A stretch of 64,000 nt of DNA, from assembly GCA_016839055.1 (NCBI GenBank), contig JAEKNX010000015.1, positions 1-64,000 of the forward strand. Direction: 5' to 3'. The position numbers and the translations under genes were made by a program. This document shows positions 43,200 through 51,439 of this stretch, in pieces. Every line of letters begins with the position of its first letter. Positions within the stretch are counted from its first letter, which is position 1. The notes beneath the pieces were generated by a model. It had not been told where the DNA came from. It saw nothing but the letters and a program-made list of their open reading frames with translations, and did no database searches. The DNA is from Spirochaetales bacterium. GTDB taxonomy: Bacteria > Spirochaetota > Spirochaetia > UBA9216.

Positions 43200-44240
43200 A
43201 TGGGAATAAAAGACATTGCCGATAAAGCCGGCGTATCACAGACAACTGTATCGCTTGCATTAAACGGCCGAAAAGGTATAAGTACCAATACACGTAACCG
43301 TATACTTATAATTGCAGAAGAGCTCAACTACAGAGTTCCTTCTAATAGAAGTTATGTATATCCTTCAGAAGGGGTAATCATTTTTGCAAAAGTTTATAAA
43401 CATGGATTAATTTTAAACAAGGATCAAAACATATTTATTCTTGATTATATTGATGGAATCAACCCGGTAATAAAGGACGCAGGCTATACATTCGAAATAC
43501 TCGATCAGCGCGTTGAGGACATCAATACTTTTATAGATGTAATTAACAATAAAAATCCTGAAGGTTTGATATTTCTCGGAACAGAGCATAACAATGAAGA
43601 TATCAAATTATTATCCAGGCTGAAAATTCCATACCTTGTAATAGATGCTTATTATGACTTTTTGGATACTCATTTTATTGACATGAATAACTCTCAAGGA
43701 GTTTATGAGATTTTAACCTATCTGACTGATAATGGTCATAAGAATATAACAATGATTTCATCAGAGCAGCCAACGAGCAACCTTAAAATGCGGGAAAAAT
43801 ATTTCATATCATTTCTTGATAACTTCGGTATTAAAAGTGAAGAATCTGTTTATTCCGTATCTCCAGGCTTTGACGGTGCCTATGAAGGTATCAAAAAATG
43901 GATCAGAGTTAAGGACGATCTCCCAGATGCACTTTTTTGTTATAACGACGTGGCCGCATATGGAGTTATAAAAGCATTAAAAGAAAAAGGTATTCGTGTA
44001 CCTGAAGATATCTCAATTGTGGGTTTTGATGATCTGCCCACATCCGCAATGATTGAACCGCATCTGACAACAATAAGAGTTCCGAATAAACAGATTGGCG
44101 AAATTGCCGGGCGATCTATCATCGAGAAGATTTCCAATAAAAAATCTGAAAAAACCACAGCAACACTGGTGAATGTTGAGCTGATTAAGAGAGACAGCGT
44201 TATTAATAAATATGATAAAATGGAGTCACGGAATGAATAA
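43200..44240 (+). CDS. LacI-family repressor of the sugar operon
   Basis: A 346-residue regulator. The N-terminal LacI helix-turn-helix is GIKDIADKAGVSQTTVSLALNG, followed by a hinge and a periplasmic-binding-like domain (DLPDALFCYNDVAAYGVIKALKEKG, PEDISIVGFDDLP). It is divergent from the ABC operon and translationally linked to the TIM-barrel gene. No ribosome-binding site precedes ATG, consistent with a leaderless transcript. Confidence 0.95.
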   Translation: MGIKDIADKAGVSQTTVSLALNGRKGISTNTRNRILIIAEELNYRVPSNRSYVYPSEGVIIFAKVYKHGLILNKDQNIFILDYIDGINPVIKDAGYTFEILDQRVEDINTFIDVINNKNPEGLIFLGTEHNNEDIKLLSRLKIPYLVIDAYYDFLDTHFIDMNNSQGVYEILTYLTDNGHKNITMISSEQPTSNLKMREKYFISFLDNFGIKSEESVYSVSPGFDGAYEGIKKWIRVKDDLPDALFCYNDVAAYGVIKALKEKGIRVPEDISIVGFDDLPTSAMIEPHLTTIRVPNKQIGEIAGRSIIEKISNKKSEKTTATLVNVELIKRDSVINKYDKMESRNE

Positions 44241-45207
44241 ATATTCAATTATTCTAGGTAATCTTGGAAACACATGTGATCGTTTCCTTTCTTCAGGCTA
44301 TAAGGAACAACTTCCTAAAGAAGAACTAATCAAGCAGGCTGGAGAAATTGAAGGAGTTACGGGTGTCGAACTAGTTGGAACCTGGGATGTTACAATAGAT
44401 AATGCCGAAGAAGTCGGGGAACTGCTTGATAAAAATAATTTAGAATGCGTATCAATAATTCCAGATCATTTCAGTCAAAAACGATGGGGCCGCGGAAGTT
44501 TAGCAGCAAAAGACGCTGCAATCAGGGAGCAGGCCGTTGATTATACTTTCGAATGTGTAGAGATAGCTAGAAAACTTAATTGTAAAATCCTCAATATCTG
44601 GCCCGGACAGGATGGTTATGATTACATTCTACAATCAAATCTGAGACAAGAGCGAAACTGGCTGATGGAAAATATAAAAAAAGTCGCAAAACAATCGCCG
44701 GATATTAATTTTGCACTGGAATACAAACCGAAAGAACCGCGTAATTTTTCTTTTATGGCCCGAGCTTCAGACACCCTTCTGTTAGCAAAGGAAACCGGGC
44801 TTGATAATGTCGGCGTATGCATAGATACCGGACACGCTTTGGTCGCCGGTGAAAACATTGCCGAATCAATAGTTATTCTTCAGGAATATGGTAAAAAGTT
44901 ATTTCATATGCACTTCAATGACAACTACAACTCATGGGATGATGACATGATTGTGGGCTCAGTTCATTTTTCCTTATATGTTGAGACATTATTCTGGCTT
45001 CATGAAACCAATTATTCCGGTTGGCTTTCAATGGATCAATATCCTTATAGAGAAGATGGACAGGGAGCCTTGAGGGAAAGTGTTAGATTTCTGCAGATGA
45101 TTGAAAATAAACTCAACGATGAAGTCATTCAGGAAATCAGGGAACTTGTAAATACCGGTAACGCGGTAAATAGCCAAAAATGGCTGCGGGAAACTTTCTT
45201 CAAATAA
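44233..45207 (+). CDS. Sugar-phosphate isomerase/epimerase-like TIM barrel
   Basis: A 324-residue AP_endonuc_2/xylose-isomerase-like protein. Metal-site residues fall in LNIWPGQDGYDY, FALEYKPKEP, GVCIDTGHALVAGEN, LFHMHFNDNYNSWDDD and GWLSMDQYPYRE. It probably isomerises the imported sugar. ATG 44233 has GGAG eight bases before it and overlaps the lacI end by 8 bases; the upstream in-frame codon at 44212 is less likely. Confidence 0.92.
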   Translation: MNKYSIILGNLGNTCDRFLSSGYKEQLPKEELIKQAGEIEGVTGVELVGTWDVTIDNAEEVGELLDKNNLECVSIIPDHFSQKRWGRGSLAAKDAAIREQAVDYTFECVEIARKLNCKILNIWPGQDGYDYILQSNLRQERNWLMENIKKVAKQSPDINFALEYKPKEPRNFSFMARASDTLLLAKETGLDNVGVCIDTGHALVAGENIAESIVILQEYGKKLFHMHFNDNYNSWDDDMIVGSVHFSLYVETLFWLHETNYSGWLSMDQYPYREDGQGALRESVRFLQMIENKLNDEVIQEIRELVNTGNAVNSQKWLRETFFK

Positions 45208-45240
45208 GCCTCGCCATTTTTTTTTGTTTTTTTATCTGAT

Positions 45241-45265
45241 ATTCGGGAAGAATGTCTTCCCGAAT
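45241..45265. repeat. Hairpin between convergent genes
   Basis: ATTCGGGAAGA-ATG-TCTTCCCGAAT, an 11-bp perfect stem in the 71-base gap between convergent genes, preceded by two T-runs on the plus strand. It may end transcription from the sugar isomerase gene. Confidence 0.5.
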
Positions 45266-45278
45266 GCAGTACTTTTCT

Positions 45279-45797
45279 TTAAAGATTCTGTCTTGAAATG
45301 ATAATTTGACGAATAAAATCCTGGTATAAATCCTCATCCGAGGTATCGCCGCTGACTGAATAATAGACTGAATCGTCACTCCAGCTCCAGCTTGTCACTC
45401 TTGCTATTTCCGGTTCTCCATCAAGTGCATGGATACGCATGGCCCATTCCCTTGTCCTTTGTACCGGTAATCCGAGGTTTACAGTTTCCTTATTAATTAG
45501 AACGTTGGAATTTTCGACGAACTCGTTATCATCCCGATCCGGCGAGAGTATTATTTCAAACCTTGTATCCGGGTTTCTGTTTAATTCATCGGTATTATAA
45601 GATACATGCAGCTTCCTTACGAGATTACCCTTGAAAGCATATTCTTCGATGGTTTTAGTGAATATATTTAATTCCGTGCTGGATTTTTCAATATTGATAA
45701 AGTCGGGAAGGGTTGTAGAGAAACCCAGTTCCTTAGAGAGGGATTTAAAATTTTCCTGGTCACGGTACTTCCAGACAGAAACTGGAATTGATTTCAT
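45279..45797 (-). CDS. Uncharacterised protein, possibly 5'-truncated
   Basis: 172 residues from the first ATG. The frame is open back to 45882 and still looks like protein (DSARISQIPELEKRSASPEELKQ), but has no start codon there. The gene may have lost its original N-terminus. The body is mixed alpha/beta and hydrophilic (WSWSDDSVYYSVSGDTSDEDLYQDF). No family recognised. It follows a lipoprotein gene on the same strand. Confidence 0.6.
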   Translation of the reverse strand: MKSIPVSVWKYRDQENFKSLSKELGFSTTLPDFINIEKSSTELNIFTKTIEEYAFKGNLVRKLHVSYNTDELNRNPDTRFEIILSPDRDDNEFVENSNVLINKETVNLGLPVQRTREWAMRIHALDGEPEIARVTSWSWSDDSVYYSVSGDTSDEDLYQDFIRQIIISRQNL

Positions 45798-45878
45798 CTG
45801 CTTCAGTTCCTCAGGGCTGGCACTCCGTTTCTCAAGCTCCGGTATTTGGCTTATCCGGGCAGAGTCCGTACTTGTTTT

Positions 45879-46517
45879 TTAAAAAAACCAGAAGGAATCC
45901 TGTCTGTCATACCAGGAGTCAAGATATCTCTTTTGATGCTCAGCCATGAGATATTCTATCTTATCCTGCTCATCCGCCTCCCATTCTCCGCTCATTGAAC
46001 TGCCGCCTGGAGTTTTATAGCTGATGCACCAGGAAATATTCTTTATATTTACGTCATTTCGAAATACTAGCTGATTGTTCTCTGGTTCAAAACTATAATC
46101 ATAGCCGGCAATAGCGAGACGATCTTCGAGTATAACGGCAAGAGCTTCTTCTTCCTCAATATCATTCAGGACAAAGGTGTGAGGAAATAATACATTTCCT
46201 TCTATACTGGCTACGTATTCTTGAAAAGGGATTTCTTTAAGTATTCTTAGCTCAGTGGTTGCAGGATCATAACTCCACTCACCGCAGGCCAGTTCAATTT
46301 TTCGGGAACGGTCAACAAGATTAACAATAATCACCGATTGAATCTCATCAAAAACCCAGAGGGTATAGGTTTCTCCATTCATAGATCTTCCGGTATTCAA
46401 GGATATGGATGTGTCATTATTAATCGCCGGCGTAGTCGCGCATGAGACAATAACACTTCCCGTCGCGATGATAAACATCGCCCAAAAAGGTAGTACTCTG
46501 CATATAGATTTTATCAT
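45879..46517 (-). CDS. Putative lipoprotein
   Basis: 212 residues from ATG 46517, which has GGAG nine bases upstream. The signal peptide ends in lipobox VIVSC. The mature part has WVFDEIQSVIIVNLVDRSRKIELACGEWSYD and ends DRQDSFWFF. No family recognised. Its stop touches the open frame of the following gene. Confidence 0.75.
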   Translation of the reverse strand: MIKSICRVLPFWAMFIIATGSVIVSCATTPAINNDTSISLNTGRSMNGETYTLWVFDEIQSVIIVNLVDRSRKIELACGEWSYDPATTELRILKEIPFQEYVASIEGNVLFPHTFVLNDIEEEEALAVILEDRLAIAGYDYSFEPENNQLVFRNDVNIKNISWCISYKTPGGSSMSGEWEADEQDKIEYLMAEHQKRYLDSWYDRQDSFWFF

Positions 46518-46585
46518 TTTAGTAGTCTCCATGATGCAAGGTTATTGTATTAATAGAATTCACGGTATCGTCCATAAGTATGATT

Positions 46586-47383
46586 TCAGGATTTCCTGCA
46601 AAGTGAAGCAGCCTCAAGCCTGTTTTTTGCCCCTGTTTTCTCAAAGATTGTCCTGATATGCGTCTTTACAGTTGAAAGTGAGATGAATAGTAAGTCCGCT
46701 ATTTCTATATTTGTCTTTCCTTCTACAAGAAGCTCAAGAACTTCCTTTTCCCTGGGGGAAAGATTGTACCGTGCGGCTGCCTCATGCAAATCTTCCTTTT
46801 TACGGGAGAGAAACCAGATTCCAGTGAAAAATGAACCCACTATAAATGTTAGCAATCTAATACTTATGCTCAGAGTGCCGGACAGTATTGACAAAAGGTA
46901 TAGTGTTCCCGTGCATACCATCAAAGAAGCCCAGCAGAACCAGATTCGTCCTGCTTCTGTATTTTTATTGTCAGAAGTATTCCTCCGAAGACGGGTGTAT
47001 AGAATTATAACTCCAAGAATCCAGATAATAACATCGGTGATCATCGAAAAAGTCTGCAGGATCTGGATAGGATTATTAAACAGAACAAGAAATGAAAATA
47101 TAGGAACAGGAATAAAGGACAAACAAAAAGTCATGTAGTAACTTCCGATGATTCCCGATATTGGAGTTGTTATGCGCAGAGCGAAAAAAGAGGCGCAGCA
47201 TAGGAAGAATACACCAACAGCGAGTAAAAACCTGTAACACGAAGAGCCTGGAAAATGGTCAAACCACTTTGGGGTTCCCCAGCTATACAGAAGCCCGGAC
47301 AGTAAATATAAAAGAACGGATGTGAAAAATAGAAGAGCCAGAGTGGGTAGTCTTTTAGTTTCATGAATGCGGGTGTTATTCAT
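46586..47383 (-). CDS. Membrane-bound LuxR-type regulator
   Basis: A 265-residue protein. Six or seven hydrophobic helices occupy about residues 12-190. A C-terminal LuxR helix-turn-helix follows (LSPREKEVLELLVEGKTNIEIADLLFISLSTVKTHIRTIFEKTGAKNRLE). Such proteins sense a membrane or external cue and bind DNA directly. Targets may include the lipoproteins encoded downstream on the same strand, which is inference from position. Confidence 0.9.
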   Translation of the reverse strand: MNNTRIHETKRLPTLALLFFTSVLLYLLSGLLYSWGTPKWFDHFPGSSCYRFLLAVGVFFLCCASFFALRITTPISGIIGSYYMTFCLSFIPVPIFSFLVLFNNPIQILQTFSMITDVIIWILGVIILYTRLRRNTSDNKNTEAGRIWFCWASLMVCTGTLYLLSILSGTLSISIRLLTFIVGSFFTGIWFLSRKKEDLHEAAARYNLSPREKEVLELLVEGKTNIEIADLLFISLSTVKTHIRTIFEKTGAKNRLEAASLCRKS

Positions 47384-47562
47384 AATTGACCTTATTAATT
47401 GATTTTATACATTACTAAACGTTGAAACCACTTCGAGTATATCACCAACTCTTCAATATGACGACAATCATATGCTAATAAGCGTTGGATTAATAAGCTA
47501 TAAAGACCTACAAGCTTAAACCGATTAACCCTGATTATTCACTTACTTATGATCTTAAATAT

Positions 47563-47793
47563 ATGTTAAAAGATACCGAACCCAACTACGTTGAGAAAAT
47601 ATATTTAGAGATTTCCGCTTTGGGATTTGTTCTGGCAGTCGATGATATTACCTCCTATGAAAATGCTTCAGATTATGAAGAGGGGAATTATGCAAACCTG
47701 CTTTTAAAACTATCCGCTTGGGATATAGGGGCAGGCAGAATCGTTATTGAAAATCCTGATGCAATTATAGAAGAAAAGATCTATTTTGATTAA
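47563..47793 (+). CDS. Small acidic protein, possibly lacking its original start
   Basis: 76 residues from ATG 47563. The same frame is open 21 codons further up and reads convincingly as protein (IKTYKLKPINPDYSLTYDLKY), beginning with ATA at 47500 where ATG would be expected. The start codon may have mutated. No family recognised. Confidence 0.5.
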   Translation: MLKDTEPNYVEKIYLEISALGFVLAVDDITSYENASDYEEGNYANLLLKLSAWDIGAGRIVIENPDAIIEEKIYFD

Positions 47794-47934
47794 CGAGATT
47801 ACATCTAACCTTTTAGATAATATCTCTGCCTTTGTCTATTATTTTTCCTAATAATTTTACAAACAGTGTTTCATGGCGGCAGCTTATTGACATTAAAATT
47901 GGAATTCACATAATCAAATCTCAGGAGGCATGAT

Positions 47935-48987
47935 ATGTATCACCCGAGATTTAAAGGTAGTCATTATGAGATGGGACAGAAGTTCGGAAGAATAATTAAG
48001 AATGCGAAGGTAGTTTTTCCTATTGCGCTAGACGAGTTTCAGTTGAATTACGGCATAGAAAGCGGCAGGCTTTTGAAAAAACATTTTCCTGAAGTCACCG
48101 AAGAAATTAGAGGAGTAACCGAGGTTACAGGAATTGACAATGAGCTTTTTACAGCTTGGATGATGTGCATGGGTTGTTGTCTATACAACATAGACGAAGA
48201 GGCAAATATCGAAACAAGGGGCTGTACCGCATTCTGTTTTGAAGAGAACGGGAAGGTGTTCTATGGCAGGGATAATGATCTTCCGCCGTATTTTAAAAAA
48301 GGCAGCAAGAGTATCTTTTATAAACCGGAAAAAGGTAATGATTTCATCCTGAACACCTCATCGTTTATAAATGGTGAGGAAGGTATTAACAATCATGGAC
48401 TTTCTGTAGCAATGACTTTTGTAATGCCTAAAATTGATGAAATTAAACCTGGGATTAACTCAATATTTATTGTGCGCTATCTACTATAAAAGTGCGACGA
48501 TGTCGATGAGGCAATAATTGCATTAAATAACCTGCCGATATCTTCAAGTTGCAATATTCTTTTAGCTGATAAACAAGGGGAGATGGTTATTGCCGAGTGT
48601 AATCCCTCAAAAATTCACTTAAGACATCCCGAAACGGGCGTCGGCGCCAGAAGGTTTTTAATAACTGTAAACCATTTCACTTCAGAGGAAATGCAAATAT
48701 ACGATGCCAGTTCCGGTGATGGGGAATACTTATCAGCCGACAGATACGATACTGCCTTTGACGCGTTAAAGAATGAAAAACACGATAACGCGGAATATTT
48801 TGCAAAAGATATTTTAAGTGGTAAATACGGCTTCATGTGTCAGTATAAGAAGGAAACAAATTTTGATACCATCTGGTCGTCAGTTTTCAATCTGACCAGC
48901 GGTGAAATATACAGGGCCGAAGGCAATCCGAAACGAGTTAAATATATAAAAGACGACAGATTTTTAAATTGTTTAAAAACCTATTAA
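47935..48987 (+). pseudogene. C45-family acyltransferase/peptidase with an in-frame stop
   Basis: A single frame encodes a linear-amide hydrolase of the C45 (acyl-CoA:6-aminopenicillanate acyltransferase) family. The autocatalytic nucleophile Cys is in ETRGCTAFCF near 103, followed by YGRDNDLPP, GINNHGLSVAMTF and NHF. TAA at 48487-48489 interrupts it between IVRYLL and KCDDVDEAIIAL, where relatives have Glu (RYLLEKC); one G-to-T change explains it. The second part, SSSCNILLADKQGEMVIAECNP, remains in frame to 48987. Confidence 0.85.
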
Positions 48988-49117
48988 TGCTTGAACCTGT
49001 CAAACTCGCTGCGTACGCGTTAATGACCCAGAGAAAAGCTTATATCTGTTCTCTGGGTATCGCCCGGTAAAATACCTGACTTGATTACTATATTAAAAAA
49101 ATTATATAATTTTATAT

Positions 49118-50239
49118 ATGACAAAGAAGATTTTATTAGTCGAAGACGAAGCAATTATTGCTATGAATGAAATTTTAATTCTTGAAGAAGCCGGTTTCAA
49201 TGTAAGTCACAGCCTGAGCGGCGAAGAAGCTGTAGAAATTATAAAATCAGATAATGAGATATCTCTTATTCTAATGGATATTGATCTGGGAAAAGGAATT
49301 GACGGAACTCTGGCCGCGAACGAAATATTGAGCCTTAGAAATGTCCCCATCATTTTCTTAACGAGTCATAATGAAAAAGAGATGGTAGACAAAGTAAAAG
49401 ACATTACGAAGTATGGGTATATAATCAAAAACTCGGGAAAGTTCGTACTGATAGAATCAATTAATATGGCATTTACCTTATTTGAAGCGAATAACGCCCT
49501 GAGAAAGAGTGAGATAGAAAACCGTGAGATTGTCGAGAGCCTAAATAGCGCTGTACTGAAATTCAATCAGCGGGGTGAAATTATTTATTTCAGCAGGAGC
49601 GCGGAACGGATTTTCGGCTATAAGGAAGCTGAAGTGCTCGGAAAGAGGAGTGTTGACACTATAAATCCTGAAATTGACTTCGAAGGCAACAGTCATTCGG
49701 ATATGATGATTGATATTTTTAATAGCCCGGAAGGTTATCAGCTCAAAGAAAATGAGAACCGAACCAAGGACGGCAAGCGCCTGTGGATGAAATGGTATAA
49801 TAAGGCTGTTTATGACCATGATGGGAATCAAATGTATATACTATCCGTCGGTGAAGATATTACCGAAAGTCTTAAGAATAAAGAACGCCTTTTAACATCT
49901 GAAAAACTGTTTAGAGATGCTTTCAATTTCACCCCCGCGATTATGACAATATCAAGATTTTCAGACGGAACATATTTAAAAGTAAATGATCACTTTATAG
50001 AGGCAACAGGATACTCAAGGACAGACTGTATTGGCAAAACCTCGGTAGAAATCGGACTATTATCTGCGGAAACAAGACGGCGGAGCATCAGTATTATCGA
50101 TAGAGAGAATCCCGCAAGACAAATTGAACTGGAGTTTGGCTGTAAATCAGGGAAAATGTTAAAATGTAAATATTCGGGAGTCTTGATTGAAGAAGACGGC
50201 GAGCTGCAGCTCGTGTCTATGGCTCAAGTTATTGAATAA
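49118..50239 (+). CDS. Response receiver with two PAS domains, no output domain
   Basis: 373 residues. The receiver has acidic pocket EDE, phospho-acceptor Asp in LILMDIDLG (about 55), Thr in FLTSH, and Lys in YIIKNSG. Two PAS/PAC domains follow (about 140-250 and 260-373; WMKWYNKAVYDHDGNQMYILSVGEDITE). Spirochaete relatives usually continue into a HisKA_2/HATPase kinase, which is absent here. It may be an adaptor, or a kinase truncated in the AT-rich gap that follows. Confidence 0.9.
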   Translation: MTKKILLVEDEAIIAMNEILILEEAGFNVSHSLSGEEAVEIIKSDNEISLILMDIDLGKGIDGTLAANEILSLRNVPIIFLTSHNEKEMVDKVKDITKYGYIIKNSGKFVLIESINMAFTLFEANNALRKSEIENREIVESLNSAVLKFNQRGEIIYFSRSAERIFGYKEAEVLGKRSVDTINPEIDFEGNSHSDMMIDIFNSPEGYQLKENENRTKDGKRLWMKWYNKAVYDHDGNQMYILSVGEDITESLKNKERLLTSEKLFRDAFNFTPAIMTISRFSDGTYLKVNDHFIEATGYSRTDCIGKTSVEIGLLSAETRRRSISIIDRENPARQIELEFGCKSGKMLKCKYSGVLIEEDGELQLVSMAQVIE

Positions 50240-50731
50240 TCAGTATATTCACGTTCAGAAAGCAGTAATAATCAGTTTTGGAATTCCAGGTTTAGAATTG
50301 GGTTACATGAAGCGAACATAAATACAATGTTACATCATGCAAGACCAGGCTAAGTAATGAAAAATTTAGAGCAAAAATTTTTAGGTATATATTTTATATG
50401 AATCTATTTAACATTTGCTAATAATGATAGTTACATGATAAAATCACAAACAAGATAAGTAGAAATAAGGTTAATACTCACTCTTCTAAGGCAACTAAAC
50501 GGGAAAAATATTTATTAGTGTATTAGCTATTTGGGTACGATGTTCGGCCTAAGCAAAATCTTTGAAAATTCATCCAATTGCATCTGAGTACACTTTTTTC
50601 AATAGGGAATAATTGAAAAAATATATTAAAAATAGAATTTTGATGTAGTGTTGATAAGATAGTTATTTATCCAAGTTTATTGGAATATCTAAGGCTGTAT
50701 TCTATAGAGTGCAAGGGTATCAGGAGAAGAA
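50240..50731. other. AT-rich gap without recognisable gene
   Basis: 492 bases with stops in all frames and no strong hairpin or repeat. It could hold the eroded kinase end of the preceding sensor, but I see no kinase motif. Confidence 0.4.
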
Positions 50732-51295
50732 ATGAATATTGATATTAAAAAATTAAAGAAGGATGTAATCGAAGATTATTTATATTTCTTTGATAATTTC
50801 GAATTTGCTGAACATTCAGATTGGAAAAAATGCTATTGCTATTCATATCACTTTACTGGCTCAGCTGAGGAATGGGATATCGAAGGAAGGAATAGAGCAA
50901 AGGCAATAGAATTAATAAATCTTCATCATATGCGAGGATATCTCGCATATGATGAAGGAAAGCCAATTGGATGGTGTAACGCTAATGATAAAAATAATTA
51001 TGAAAGGCTTAAACTCTCAGAAGAATTATGGAATGAGAGTAAAGAAAAGATCTGTTCAGTAGTATGCTTTGTTATCTCTCCTGAGTATAGAAGGAAAGGA
51101 GTAGCTACAAAATTATTAGAACGAGTTTGTAAAGATTATAAAGAAGAAGGATATGATTATGTAGAAGCTTATCCTGATAACAAAGCAATTTCGAGTGAAG
51201 ATAAGTATAATGGTCCAAAATCATTATATGAAAAGAATAAATTCAAAATTTATAAAAAATTAGAAGAATACAATATTGTGCGAAGAGAATTATGA
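50732..51295 (+). CDS. GNAT-family N-acetyltransferase
   Basis: A 187-residue acetyltransferase. The acetyl-CoA loop is VISPEYRRKGVATKLLERVC, followed by GYDYVEAYPDNK and a C-terminal NKFKIYKKLEEYNIVRREL strand. The upstream segment WKKCYCYSYHFTGSAEEW is typical of a subgroup annotated only as GNAT. Substrate unknown. Its composition is more AT-rich than genes to its right. A good terminator follows. Confidence 0.9.
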   Translation: MNIDIKKLKKDVIEDYLYFFDNFEFAEHSDWKKCYCYSYHFTGSAEEWDIEGRNRAKAIELINLHHMRGYLAYDEGKPIGWCNANDKNNYERLKLSEELWNESKEKICSVVCFVISPEYRRKGVATKLLERVCKDYKEEGYDYVEAYPDNKAISSEDKYNGPKSLYEKNKFKIYKKLEEYNIVRREL

Positions 51296-51332
51296 AATAG
51301 TTCAAGAGATGATTAATGTCTTGAAACATAAT

Positions 51333-51366
51333 AAAAAAACTGGAGAGAAAATTCCTCCAGTTTTTT
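51333..51366 (+). terminator. Intrinsic terminator after the GNAT gene
   Basis: AAAAAAACTGGAG pairs with CTCCAGTTTTTTT, with a T-rich tail on the plus strand; it may also serve the convergent gene. Confidence 0.88.
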
Positions 51367-51439
51367 CTATTTTTTTAACTTTCCCGGTTTGTCCCCGCGT
51401 GGCCTCAGAAGCCTGACCCGAAGCGGCAAGCCCAGGGTA

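Noticed and set aside
45241-45265. Canonical terminator for the isomerase gene
   Set aside because: The T-runs come before the hairpin on the plus strand and no T-run follows on the minus strand, so it is listed only as a hairpin.
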